DNA of 64,000 nucleotides from Komagataeibacter rhaeticus (GCF_003207855.1 NZ_NKTZ01000009.1:39785-103784), one strand, 5' to 3'. Shown: positions 54,018 through 63,189, counted from the stretch's first letter. Numbers and translations are program-made. The notes: a model not told the origin generated them from the sequence alone.

Positions 54018-55409
54018 TCAGCGCCGTGGCACGGGCCGGGAAGCATTGGCAGCCAGCCCCAGCGCCACCATGCCGGCATTCAGTACAAGACCGATAAAGC
54101 CAGGATTCACATTGCCCACCGGCACACCGGAAAACGCCAGCCCGACCGACATGGCTTCCCCCGCAAGAAAACCGGCCGTGACGAAGCCCGAAGGAACCCT
54201 CAGCTCAAGACATACGCACAGCACCGCGGGAAAGAACTGGACAATACCCAGATAATAGACCGTTGTCAGAACCGGCATGAGTACTGAAAAATGCATGGCC
54301 GTATAAACGGAAAAAACCAGATACAGCGTTATGACAAGCTTGGCACACGTCTTCTGCCGGCTGTCGGGCAGCCCATGCACAAGGTTACGTGACACCAGCG
54401 ACCCGATACACAGGCAGATACCGGCCAGAATGACAAGCCCGGACAATGCACAGGCCGCCATGACCAGACCCAGGCCCCAGGATGGCAGCAGGGCCAGGGC
54501 CACATCGATGAAAACCGTGTTTTTCCCGCTCAGCGGCAGTCCTGTGGCACTGGCATACAGCGTACAAAGCAGCAGAAGCGGGAACATCAGCATATAAAGC
54601 GGCATAAGGATCTGGTTGCGCCGGACGATGCCCGACGATCGCGCCGTAAAAAGAAAAGCAATACTTTGTGGCGCAACACAGAAGCCAAGGGCCTGGATGA
54701 TGATGGTGGTGATGGTATGCACATTGTCCCCGGCCGTGGCCGGTTTCATGGAACGGCTGGCCTGAACCAGCCCATGCCATGACTCATGGCGCAGCACGGC
54801 AATGCTGATGAACACGACGGCAAGAATAACGATACTGTCCTTTATGGCGGATACGAAGGCCGGTGCCCGCACACCGGAAAGCGCAAGCCAGGAAAAGGTC
54901 AGCACGGCGCACCCGCCCGCAATGACCACGGGTGAGAACGGCCAGTGGAATTCACCAATCGTGGCGATCAGCCCCGCCATCTGGAGTTCGCCAAAGGGCA
55001 ACATGAAAAAAATGGCGCTCAGGGTCACGGCGATTTCAAGAAAACGGCTTGGGAAACAGGTCCTGAACAGATCGGCGAACGTCAGTGCCTCCGCCCGCCT
55101 GCCCGCCTTCCAGATCAGGGGATTGAGAAAATACCCTACGGGATAGGCCAGGAGGATATACCCCAGGAACCAGCCCACAAAGGGTATGCCATCATGCAGG
55201 GCCCCGGCCGGAAACCCCATGATGCTGCCAATGCTGTAGGTCTCACCCACCGCCAGCAGAAAAACCAGAACCCCGCCAAACTGGCCGGACGCGGCAAAGA
55301 AGTCCCGGCTGTTCTGGTGCGCATGGTTGCGCCGGGACACAAGCGCCACGACAAAGGACAGCACGATAATGGCAATAAAAACCGTGGATGCCACGCGCAT
55401 TTCAGTCAT
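54018..55409 (-). CDS. Sodium:solute symporter (SSS family)
   Basis: A 463-residue membrane protein with about 13 helices. The N-terminal SRDFFAASGQFGGVLVFLLAVGETYSIGSIMGFPAGALHDGI and the helix break IATIGEFHWPFSP match the SSS fold, and IIQALGFCVAPQSIAFLFTARSSGIVRRNQILMPLYMLMFPLLL is characteristic. Members near this type import carboxylates or pantothenate-like compounds. It overlaps the DUF3311 gene by 8 bp, a pairing common for SSS transporters of unknown substrate. It is the last transporter of the island and could take up a substrate or intermediate. Confidence 0.9.
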   Translation of the reverse strand: MTEMRVASTVFIAIIVLSFVVALVSRRNHAHQNSRDFFAASGQFGGVLVFLLAVGETYSIGSIMGFPAGALHDGIPFVGWFLGYILLAYPVGYFLNPLIWKAGRRAEALTFADLFRTCFPSRFLEIAVTLSAIFFMLPFGELQMAGLIATIGEFHWPFSPVVIAGGCAVLTFSWLALSGVRAPAFVSAIKDSIVILAVVFISIAVLRHESWHGLVQASRSMKPATAGDNVHTITTIIIQALGFCVAPQSIAFLFTARSSGIVRRNQILMPLYMLMFPLLLLCTLYASATGLPLSGKNTVFIDVALALLPSWGLGLVMAACALSGLVILAGICLCIGSLVSRNLVHGLPDSRQKTCAKLVITLYLVFSVYTAMHFSVLMPVLTTVYYLGIVQFFPAVLCVCLELRVPSGFVTAGFLAGEAMSVGLAFSGVPVGNVNPGFIGLVLNAGMVALGLAANASRPVPRR

Positions 55410-55611
55410 CCCTGTCCTGACGGTCCCGTTTTTCCAGTTTCCATGCCACGGCCATGCACAGGGAAGTCAGCGGAAGGCAGGCAAACAGCCAGACCAGGGC
55501 AGCCGGAATGCCACCGATGACAAGCGTGCCGGAAGAAAGCCAGGGCAGCGGCCCCAGCACCGCCAGAAACGGCAGGACAAGGCCCACAGCAAAACCTGAA
55601 TACGCTGGCAT
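55402..55611 (-). CDS. DUF3311 small membrane protein, symporter partner
   Basis: A 69-residue protein with two hydrophobic helices (GFAVGLVLPFLAVLGPLPWL and IGGIPAALVWLFACLPLTSLCMAVAW) and a charged tail, KLEKRDRQDRDD. This is the DUF3311 layout. Its end overlaps the symporter start by 8 bp, so the two are translated together. It may be an accessory subunit, like YhdT beside PanF in E. coli. Confidence 0.85.
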   Translation of the reverse strand: MPAYSGFAVGLVLPFLAVLGPLPWLSSGTLVIGGIPAALVWLFACLPLTSLCMAVAWKLEKRDRQDRDD

Positions 55612-56047
55612 CCTGAATCATACCCCCTGAATTTCAAGGTCATTATTTACAATATGACAATATGGATATTCTGTTTTTATTTTATGTTCAGATCCATTCA
55701 CAACAGCATCTTCCATTCCTGCCGTTCCAATCATTACATTACGGCCAAGCAGCATTCCGTGGCGGCGCCTTCCCGCCGGGTGCCGTATTCCCATGCGCAT
55801 CTTACCCCATAAAATGTTACGGACAGGAATGAAGCGCTGGCTTGGCGCATGGATACGGACATATCCCTCACGGCAGCCCTGCCACACCGGGTCCTGACAC
55901 ACCCGTTGCCTGTCGCTCCGGCCCGATGCGCGACACCTGCCCTCTGGCGCAGGGGGCCTGACCGCGCATGGTCGCTGGCAGCAGGCCGGAACGGTTTGTA
56001 TTCATGTGACGGGAAAAGAAGGGACAGTCGCATCAGGCAGTCCTGAA
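55612..56047. other. Non-coding region between symporter operon and tRNA-Gly
   Basis: 436 bp with no convincing gene. Near the symporter operon it is AT-rich and carries a tandem 8-bp repeat ACAATATG-ACAATATG (55649-55664), a possible activator site. The half near the tRNA is GC-rich. I looked for an integrase, a second tRNA end and terminal repeats and saw none. Confidence 0.4.
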
Positions 56048-56075
56048 ACGACGAAAGCCGCCCTGATGGCGGCTT
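56048..56075 (-). terminator. Intrinsic terminator downstream of tRNA-Gly
   Basis: On the minus strand, an 8-bp stem AAGCCGCC/GGCGGCTT (56075-56055) with a 5-nt loop, then TCGTCGTTT. It lies 32 bp past the CCA end of tRNA-Gly and ends that transcript. Confidence 0.7.
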
Positions 56076-56106
56076 CCCCGTATCCGGCTGGCTTCCTGTA
56101 GAAACC

Positions 56107-56181
56107 TGGAGCGGGCGATGGGATTCGAACCCACGACCCCAACCTTGGCAAGGTTGTGCTCTACCCCTGAGCTACGCCCGC
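56107..56181 (-). tRNA. tRNA-Gly (GCC)
   Basis: The minus-strand cloverleaf has acceptor stem GCGGGCG/CGCCCGC, D-arm GCTCAGGGGTAGAGC, anticodon stem CAACC/GGTTG with loop TTGCCAA (anticodon GCC), T-arm with GGTTCGAATCC, discriminator T and an encoded CCA. Its 3' end faces the catabolic island. Confidence 0.97.
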
Positions 56182-56411
56182 GCTCCGTGCCGGTGAAGGG
56201 GTGTTTACGGCAAAGCCCCGGACCACGCAAGGGGGAAAAATGGTTTTCCGGGAAGTTTTTTTCCTCACCCCACCAGATGGTTGCGACTATGGCCGGGAAT
56301 GCCAATCTAGTATGTCAGTATGGATGCAAACCGGCCATCACGGGCTTGAAGCGGGCGGATGGATCGCCCCGTCTCGCCTGTTGGCCGCCAGACCGACAGG
56401 AATACGACCAG

Positions 56412-57389
56412 ATGGACTACATTATCGGCCAGACGCCCCGGCATGACAGTTCCCGTCCGGCAGGGGGGGCAGTGGCCATGCCCCCGGGCGGGCGGCCCGA
56501 CCCGGTCATGGACGGCACGCAGAACACCTTCATGCGCGATGTGGTGGAAGCCAGCCGCGACATGCCGGTGCTGGTCGATTTCTGGGCACCATGGTGCAAC
56601 CCGTGCAAGCAGCTGACCCCCGTTCTGGAAAAGGTGGTGCGCGCGGCGGGCGGCCGGGTCAGGCTGGTCAAGGTTGATGTGGAAGCCAACCGCGCGCTGG
56701 CCCAGCAGCTGACCCAGATCGGCCTGCCGCTGCAGTCCATCCCCCTTGTGGCCGCCTTCTGGCAGGGGCAGATCCTGGACCTGTTCCAGGGCGCCAAGCC
56801 GGAAAGCGAGGTCCGCCGCTTTATCGAGAACGTGCTGAAATCCGCGGGCGGGGGCACCCTGCCCGCCGCCGACCTGATCAATGCCGCCCGCGCGGACATG
56901 GAGGAAGGCCGCGCCGAGGCCGCAGCCGCCCTGTTCTCGCAGGTGCTGGAGATCGAGCCCGAGAATCCCGCCGCATGGGGCGGGCTTGCCCGTGCCCTGA
57001 TCGAGATGGGGGATGAGGAAGGGGCCGAAACCGCACTTAACGACGCCCCCGCCGCCATTGCGGAGCATGCCGAGATCACGGGGGCCAGGGCAGCGCTCGA
57101 ACTCAAGCGCGAAGGCCGCAAGGCGGCGGAGGAAGCCGAGGAAATCCGCGCACGCATCGCCGCCAACCCGAAGGATTACGCCGCCCGTTTCGAACTGTCC
57201 GCGGCCCTGAACGCGGCAGGCAAGCGGGCGGAAGCCGCCGATGAACTGCTGACCATCATGAAAGAGGACCGGCAGTGGAATGATGACGCGGCGCGCAAGC
57301 AGCTGATCCGCCTGTTCGAGGCATGGGGCCAGACCGACCCCGACACCCTGGTCGCCCGGCGGCGCATGTCCTCGCTGCTGTTTTCGTGA
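56412..57389 (+). CDS. cnoX: Thioredoxin-TPR co-chaperone, CnoX/YbbN type
   Basis: A 325-residue protein with an N-terminal thioredoxin domain (about 35-145) and C-terminal tetratricopeptide repeats (about 155-320). The active site is WAPWCNPCKQ, so unlike E. coli YbbN (SxxC) both cysteines are present and it may be redox active. IGLPLQSIPLVAAFWQGQ is the cis-Pro region. The TPR half has AARADMEEGRAEAAAALFSQVLEIEPENPAAWGGLARAL. CnoX-type proteins hold oxidised clients for GroEL or DnaK. The LON-domain gene follows 32 bp later on the same strand. Confidence 0.9.
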   Translation: MDYIIGQTPRHDSSRPAGGAVAMPPGGRPDPVMDGTQNTFMRDVVEASRDMPVLVDFWAPWCNPCKQLTPVLEKVVRAAGGRVRLVKVDVEANRALAQQLTQIGLPLQSIPLVAAFWQGQILDLFQGAKPESEVRRFIENVLKSAGGGTLPAADLINAARADMEEGRAEAAAALFSQVLEIEPENPAAWGGLARALIEMGDEEGAETALNDAPAAIAEHAEITGARAALELKREGRKAAEEAEEIRARIAANPKDYAARFELSAALNAAGKRAEAADELLTIMKEDRQWNDDAARKQLIRLFEAWGQTDPDTLVARRRMSSLLFS

Positions 57390-57421
57390 CACGCCATGCC
57401 GGAAGGGGGACCGTCATCATC

Positions 57422-58153
57422 ATGGATGACATTCCCCGCCACATTCCGCAGATAGGGGATATGACCCTGGCGGACTTCCCGGCGGAGCTGGGCCTGTTCC
57501 CGCTTGATGAAGCCCTGCTGCTGCCGCAGGGGCGGCTGCCGCTCAACGTGTTCGAACCACGCTACATCGCGCTGGTGGAGGACGCACTGGCGACCAGCCG
57601 CCTGATCGGCATGATCCAGCCCCGCCCGCTTGAGGGAATGGACGCCAGCATCCCGCCCGATGCCGAGGAAGCGGGCATGGATGACGGCTACAGCACAACG
57701 CCGCCACTGTACGGCATCGGCTGCATCGGCCGCATTACCACCATGACCGAGCGCGAGGACGGCACCTACGCCATTACCCTGACCGGCATCGCCCGCTTCC
57801 GGCTGCTGCGCGAGACGGGACTGCGCCGGGGCTACCGGGTGGCGCGGATCGACGCATCCTCCTTCGTGTCCGACCTGACGGACAGCGAGGACGATATTCC
57901 CTTTGACCGGGAGGGCCTGCTCAACGCGCTGCATGATTTCTGCGAGGCACAGGGCGTGAGCACCCAGTGGGACGCCCTGCGCCAGATGGATGACGCGGCC
58001 CTGCTTGTCACCCTGCCCATGATCTGCCCCTTTGGCACCGCGCCGCGCCAGATGATGCTGGAGGCGCCAACGCCTGCCGCGCGCGCGCAGATCCTGCGCA
58101 GCCTGCTGGACGGGACTGGACAGGAACCCGACGAGGGTGCATCCCCATCGTAA
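57422..58153 (+). CDS. LON substrate-binding domain protein
   Basis: A 243-residue protein formed by the LON N-terminal domain alone, without ATPase or protease parts. Conserved segments are [64 protein letters not shown] and [32 protein letters not shown]. Such stand-alone proteins may present substrates to proteases, but the role is not settled. It lies between the cnoX-like and Trm112-like genes, a conserved alphaproteobacterial order, probably one operon. Confidence 0.9.
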   Translation: MDDIPRHIPQIGDMTLADFPAELGLFPLDEALLLPQGRLPLNVFEPRYIALVEDALATSRLIGMIQPRPLEGMDASIPPDAEEAGMDDGYSTTPPLYGIGCIGRITTMTEREDGTYAITLTGIARFRLLRETGLRRGYRVARIDASSFVSDLTDSEDDIPFDREGLLNALHDFCEAQGVSTQWDALRQMDDAALLVTLPMICPFGTAPRQMMLEAPTPAARAQILRSLLDGTGQEPDEGASPS

Positions 58154-58199
58154 TCCGTTTTGTCCATATGATCGCAACTTCTGCATGGGATATGCCGCA

Positions 58200-58394
58200 A
58201 TGACCGAAAAGCCAACCGCCCCCCCGCTCGATCCCCGGCTGCTGTCCATTCTTGTCTGCCCCGTGACCAAGGGCCCGCTGGTGTATGACCGTGAGGCGGG
58301 CGAACTGATCAGCAAGCGCGCGGGGCTGGCCTTTCCGGTACGCGACGGCATTCCCATCATGCTGCCCGACGAAGCCCGCCACATCGAGGCCTGA
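58200..58394 (+). CDS. Trm112/YcaR-family small protein
   Basis: A 64-residue protein with the YcaR/Trm112 pattern [51 protein letters not shown]. Only one Cys of the usual pairs is present (ILVCPVTKG), so zinc binding is doubtful. Trm112 proteins activate methyltransferases; the bacterial short form has no fixed role. The start at 58200 was taken because the family begins just before this point. It is the last gene of the cnoX-LON set, and repeat copy B follows. Confidence 0.87.
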   Translation: MTEKPTAPPLDPRLLSILVCPVTKGPLVYDREAGELISKRAGLAFPVRDGIPIMLPDEARHIEA

Positions 58395-58419
58395 AGCCCC
58401 ACGCAATCGCCTGTAAATT

Positions 58420-58506
58420 GTAAAAGTTTTTGGTGAAGCTTTTTTCAAAAAGCTTCACCAAAAACCGCTGTGCCTTAAAAAAAAGCCGGCACCCGAAAGC
58501 TTTTAC
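58420..58506. repeat. Dispersed double-hairpin repeat, copy B
   Basis: An 18-bp perfect palindromic stem TTTTTGGTGAAGCTTTTT (58427-58444) / AAAAAGCTTCACCAAAAA (58447-58464), then a second hairpin GTGCC (58470-58474) / GGCAC (58488-58492). An outer stem GTAAAAG (58420-58426) / CTTTTAC (58500-58506) closes both. The same plan with sequence divergence occurs at 19228-19311. It lies between two convergent genes and may also terminate both transcripts. Confidence 0.75.
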
Positions 58507-58515
58507 CTTTACCGA

Positions 58516-59373
58516 TCAACCACCCTGTGGCGGGACCGGCATGTTATCAATCAGCCGCACATCCCCCAGCCACGCCGCCACCAGCAGGCGCGCGGGCGTG
58601 CCAAGCGGCAGGATGGCCAGAGGCTGAAGGTCCGCCTCCGCGCGCAGTTCAACATACTCGACCGGGTCGAAACCGGCTGCGGCCAGCCGGTCCCGGGCAC
58701 CGAGCAGGGCGGCCGCCACATCGCCCCCCGCCGCAATGTCGGATGCGCATGCCGCCAGCACGCGCGGCAGTACGGCGGCAGCCTGCCGGGCCGCAGGGAC
58801 CAGCCGCCGGTTGCGTGAGGACAGGGCCAGCCCGTCCGCCTCCCGCCGGGTGGGGCAGGCCACGATCTCGACGGGCAGGTCAAGGTCGGCCACCATGCGG
58901 CGGATCACCTGCACCTGCTGGAAGTCTTTTTCACCAAAAAAGGCACAATCCGCCAGCGTCTGCATGAACAGCTTGCACACGACCGTCGCCACGCCATCAA
59001 AATGCCCCGGCCGCACCCCCCCGCACAGCCCGGCAGACACCCCCGCCACGGTAATGCGCGTGGCAAAGCCGGGTGGATACATTTCAGCAGCCGTGGGGGC
59101 ATACAGCACATCCACCCCAGCCTGCGCCAGCAGGCGGCCATCCTCCGCCAGCGTGCGGGGATAGGTTGCCAGGTCATCGGCATTGTCGAACTGGATAGGA
59201 TTGACGAAAACCGTGGTGATGACACGATCCATCCGCGCACGCGCCGCCTGTACCAGTGACAGGTGGCCCGCATGCAGCGCACCCATGGTCGGCACTACCC
59301 CCACCCGCGCGCCTTCGCGTTTCCAGGCCCGTACGCACGCGCGCAGTCCGGCCACGGTGCTGATGGTTTCCAT
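58516..59373 (-). CDS. panC: Pantothenate synthetase
   Basis: A 285-residue pantoate-beta-alanine ligase. The nucleotide motif is VVPTMGALHAGHLSLVQAA (HxGH class), with VTTVFVNPIQFDNADDLATYPRT, FFGEKDFQQVQVIRRMVADL and READGLALSSRNRRL all conserved. It makes pantothenate from pantoate, beta-alanine and ATP, a precursor of coenzyme A. The start at 59373 has AGGGA 9 nt upstream; the in-frame ATG at 59382 lies directly on that site. It is monocistronic and ends at repeat copy B. Confidence 0.96.
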   Translation of the reverse strand: METISTVAGLRACVRAWKREGARVGVVPTMGALHAGHLSLVQAARARMDRVITTVFVNPIQFDNADDLATYPRTLAEDGRLLAQAGVDVLYAPTAAEMYPPGFATRITVAGVSAGLCGGVRPGHFDGVATVVCKLFMQTLADCAFFGEKDFQQVQVIRRMVADLDLPVEIVACPTRREADGLALSSRNRRLVPAARQAAAVLPRVLAACASDIAAGGDVAAALLGARDRLAAAGFDPVEYVELRAEADLQPLAILPLGTPARLLVAAWLGDVRLIDNMPVPPQGG

Positions 59374-59560
59374 CGGCTGCATTCCCTTTTTTTCCCCTTC
59401 ACGGGCTGTGGCCTGCACGGCGCAGGACCGGGACGGGTTGCTTATCACCTTTTGCCCGTACGGTGTGAAGACGCGCGCACGCGCAGGTCCTTCACGTATT
59501 GGCGTGGTGAAGGCACGGCTTTTCTGCTATGGGAGCGATTGCGTTGTGCAGGAGGTTTTT

Positions 59561-59710
59561 TTGGCCCGTCTTCTTCCCGTCCTTGGTCTCTGTGCCATCA
59601 TGCTGTCACTGGCCGCATGCGCCACCAACACGCCGGGATCGGTCAAGGACCGCTCGACATGGGCGCGCTGGGGCTATGCCGAAGGGCTGAAGAACGTCGC
59701 CTCCCACTGA
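59561..59710 (+). CDS. Small lipoprotein (49 aa), TTG start
   Basis: A perfect AGGAGG with 6 nt spacing precedes TTG at 59561. The product begins with a lipoprotein signal ending in lipobox LAAC (hydrophobic LLPVLGLCAIMLSLAAC), then about 30 mature residues, ATNTPGSVKDRSTWARWGY and on. No family is recognised. It could be an entericidin-like or scaffold lipoprotein, but the mature sequence differs from those. cysG follows 87 bp later on the same strand. Confidence 0.65.
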   Translation: MARLLPVLGLCAIMLSLAACATNTPGSVKDRSTWARWGYAEGLKNVASH

Positions 59711-59797
59711 TACCCGCCCAAGCCCTGCCCCGAGCAGGCGGAACGGCCCCTCTTTCCCCAAGCTACAGGATGCCGGCCCGCCCGGCTGTTTGAGTGC

Positions 59798-61195
59798 ATG
59801 ACCAATAGTTCCGAACCCGCATGGTTCCCCATTGCGCTGCGGCTGGACAATGTCCGGGTGCTGGTGGTGGGGGGCGGCATGATCGCCGCCAACAAGGTGC
59901 GCCTGCTGCTGGCCCATCATGCGCGGGTGGACGTCATTGCCGCACGGCTGGATGAGGAAATGCGGGCATGGCAGGAAGACGGCACGATCACCCACATCGC
60001 CACCAGCGCGGATGAGGCCACCCTGCGCGCCACGCTGCCCGGCTGCAGGCTGGTCTATGCCGCAACCGATGACCGCGCGGTCAACCGCGTCGTGGCGGGG
60101 CTGGCACGCGCGGCGAACATTCCCGTCTGTGCGGTGGATGACCCGCAGCCTTCCACTTTCATCACCCCCGCGCAGGTCCATCGCGGGCTGGTGCGCATCG
60201 CCATCTCGACCGGGGGGGCCGCCCCCGTGCTGGCGCGCCGCCTGCGCGAACAGGTGGAAAGCACCATACCCGAAGGCACCGGCACGCTGGCCATATTCAT
60301 GCAGCAGCAGCGTGAACACGTTGGCACGGCCTGCCCCGACATATCGCGCCGCCGGCAGGTATGGGAAACCTTCCTCGATGGCCCCGGCGCGCAGGCCGCG
60401 CGCACGGGCGACACGGCGCGCGCGCGCGCGGTACTGGACGACATCCTGGCCAGTACCACCCCGCGCGGCGAGGTCTGGCTGGTTGGCGCGGGACCGGGTG
60501 ACCCGGACCTGCTGACCCTGCGCGCGCTGCACATGATGCAGAACGCAGACTGCGTCCTATATGACCAGCTCCTCTCCCCCGGCCTGCTGGACCGGGTGCG
60601 CCGTGATGCGGAACTGGTGTTCGTGGGCAAGCGCCGCAACAGACACACCATGCCGCAGGAAGAGATCAATGCCGAACTGGTGCGCCGCGCGCAGGCGGGC
60701 CAGCGCGTGCTGCGGCTCAAGGGTGGTGATCCGTTCGTGTTCGGGCGCGGGGGAGAGGAAATCGAGGCGCTGCTGGAAGCCGCCATTCCCTTTCAGGTCG
60801 TGCCGGGCATCACGGCGGCCAATGGCTGTGCGGCCTATGCCGGCATTCCGCTCACCCACCGTGACTGCGCGCAGGCCTGCCTGTTCGTGACCGGCCATGC
60901 CCGCGCCGACGGCACGCTGCACCTGCCGTGGGACAGCATGGCACGCGCGGGCCAGACGGTGGTGATCTACATGGGTGTGTCCGCCCTGCCCGCCCTGTGC
61001 GCCAGGCTTATGGAGCATGGCCTGTCGCCCGACTGGCCCGCCGCCATTGTGGAGCGTGGCACCCGCCCCGACCAGCGGGTCATAACCGGCACGCTGGGCA
61101 CACTGGCCGCGCAGGCCAGTGCGGCGGATGTGGGCAGCCCGGCGCTGATCTTCGTGGGTGAGGTGGTGCGCCACCGCGTGGTCTCGCCCGCCTGA
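59798..61195 (+). CDS. cysG: Siroheme synthase CysG
   Basis: A 465-residue trifunctional enzyme. The N-terminal dehydrogenase/ferrochelatase half has the NAD motif LVVGGGMIAANKV and VYAATDDRAVNRVV, with STGGAAPVLARRLREQVE equivalent to the phosphoserine region. The C-terminal uroporphyrinogen III methyltransferase has VWLVGAGPGDPDLLTLRAL, LKGGDPFVFGRGGEE and VVPGITAANGCAAYAGIPLTHRD. It turns uroporphyrinogen III into siroheme, the cofactor of sulfite and nitrite reductases. The small lipoprotein gene lies just upstream. Confidence 0.96.
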   Translation: MTNSSEPAWFPIALRLDNVRVLVVGGGMIAANKVRLLLAHHARVDVIAARLDEEMRAWQEDGTITHIATSADEATLRATLPGCRLVYAATDDRAVNRVVAGLARAANIPVCAVDDPQPSTFITPAQVHRGLVRIAISTGGAAPVLARRLREQVESTIPEGTGTLAIFMQQQREHVGTACPDISRRRQVWETFLDGPGAQAARTGDTARARAVLDDILASTTPRGEVWLVGAGPGDPDLLTLRALHMMQNADCVLYDQLLSPGLLDRVRRDAELVFVGKRRNRHTMPQEEINAELVRRAQAGQRVLRLKGGDPFVFGRGGEEIEALLEAAIPFQVVPGITAANGCAAYAGIPLTHRDCAQACLFVTGHARADGTLHLPWDSMARAGQTVVIYMGVSALPALCARLMEHGLSPDWPAAIVERGTRPDQRVITGTLGTLAAQASAADVGSPALIFVGEVVRHRVVSPA

Positions 61196-61300
61196 CCCGG
61201 CCCCGTGCGGCAAAAAAATGGCTGTACATCATTTGTTATGAATAGGCGGCCATTTTCCGTGTATTGAGCGCCATGAACCCACCAGACGGTCAGGGAGGCC

Positions 61301-63189
61301 ATGGCAGGGATACAGGCCAGTCACATGCAGCGCATCCATGACGGGACACGCGCGCTCCTGCCATGGCTGGACAGGCTGCCACCGGGATGGATCGGGTTCA
61401 GCCTGCGTACGTGGTGCGCGCTGGTGCTCGGTCTGGCCACCGCCTTCTGGCTGCAGCTCGACAATCCGCTGCTGGTGGGCGTCACGGTCATGATCCTGGC
61501 GCAGCCCCTGCGCGGGCAGGCGCTGTCCAAGGCCTTTTACCGGCTGCTGGGCACGCTGGTGGGCATGGGTGTATCCATCGTTCTGGTGGCGGTGTGGAAC
61601 CAGCAGCGCGGGCCATTCCTGGGCGGTGTGGCGCTGTGGCTTGCGGCGTGCGCGTTCGTGGGGTCGCTGGAGCGTGACTTCCGCTCCTACGCCGCCCTGC
61701 TGTCGGGCTATACCGTGGCACTGGTGGCGGTAAACTGCATCGATACGCCCCAGAATGTCTTCAACATCGCCGTATCGCGCGCATCCGCCATCACGCTTGG
61801 GGTCTTTGCGGTGGCGGTGGTCAATATCCTGTCCGGCTCACCCGCGGCCTGGCGGGGCCTGGCGGATGGACTGAAACAGCTGACCCGCCCCATTAGCGAA
61901 ACCGCGCGCGCCGCCCTCCAGCACGGGCAGGACAGAGGAGCGCAGGCGGATATCCGGCTGGGCGCGCGCGTGCTGGCCCTGACCACCCCCCTGTCCTATG
62001 CCCGCACGGAACTGGAACGGGGCGGCCTGCGGGCCAATGGCGCCCGGCTGGCCATGGCCTGCATGCTTGCGGTGCTGGACTGCGCGCGCGGGCTGGGCCG
62101 CCATGCCGGCCATGACGACATCGCCCCCGTGGTGGAGGACGCCATTGCCCGCACCGCGCGCCAGACCGACCTGCGCACCGATCAGGTCGGGTTCACGCTC
62201 CACATGCTCGACATGATCCGCGCCACGCAGCCCGGCCATATCCCCAACCGGGACGAAGCCTTTGCCATCGAACGCGCGGCGTGCATGCTTGCTGCGCGCA
62301 CGCGGCTGCATGCGGGGCAGGACATGCTGGCCGAGGGAAAACCGTACCCCGAATTCAGCCAGACCATCAATATTGCGGTCCAGCCCAATTACATGCTGGC
62401 CTTTACGGGCGCGTTGCGGGTTCTGGTGGGATTTTCCTTCGCGGCGGGGGTGTGCGTCATGACCGGGCTGCCGGGGGCGACCGTAGCCCTGGCCCAGACC
62501 GCGCTGACCCTGACACTGGCCGCCACCAACGTGGATACCGCGCGCTTTGGCATGGGGGCCGTGATCGGCATGCCGTGCAGCGTGCTGGCGGCGGCGGTGC
62601 TGAACTTCTTCGTGCTGCTGCACGGGGCGGACATGCCCTTCCTGGCGCTGACGCTCCTGCCCCAGACCTTCATCGCCTGCCTGCTGCTCATGCGCCCGTC
62701 CACGGCGGCGATCGGGTTCAATTACGGGGTCTTTTTCTTTGCCATACTGGGGCTGGACAACCACCAGAGCTACAACCCGACGGAATTCCTCAACCGCAAC
62801 ATCTTCTACCTGCTGGCGGCCCTGCTGGCCTTCATCATCCTGGTACTGCTGTTCCCGCCCTCGGCGCGCCGGCAGCGGTTCTGGATGGGGGCAAGCATCG
62901 TCCGCGCGCTGGAACGCCAGATGGCCGGCCGGGGCGCGGCCGATGGCCCGACCCGCCTGACCCGCGCCTATGACCGGCTGGCCCAGATGCAGTTCTGGAC
63001 CGACCGCCTGCCTGCCACCGCCAGCCATGCCCGACAGATGGAAAGCTTTGCCACGTTTGCGGAACTGGAAGGTGCGCTGGCACGCGCACGCCTCTATGCC
63101 CTTCAGGCGCAGAAGAATCCCCTGCTGCGCCCCGCGGCCGAACTGGCCCTGCGCGCCCTGGTGCTGCGCGCGCCGTGGACGGTAAGAAG
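61301..63189 (+). pseudogene. Second FUSC-family exporter, 3' end interrupted by an IS element
   Basis: The native frame gives about 630 residues of a FUSC protein. Membrane blocks are near 45-185 (SLRTWCALVLGLATAFWLQLDNPLLVGVTVMILAQPLRGQALS) and 360-530 (MLAFTGALRVLVGFSFAAGVCVMTGLPGATVA), followed by a C-terminal helical region. At 63190 the sequence changes to an IS terminus. The frame then adds about 15 residues encoded by the IS (SGPHFSDRAISYNPI) before a stop at 63235. The original C-terminus is missing, but most of the protein is intact, so function may be reduced rather than lost. Confidence 0.85.

Noticed and set aside
55618..55902. 94-codon minus-strand frame before the symporter operon
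   Set aside because: No domain, and it spans the AT-rich tandem-repeat promoter region.
55612..56106. Integrase or attachment-site duplication beside tRNA-Gly
   Set aside because: No integrase-like frame and no second copy of the tRNA 3' end was found by eye in the window.
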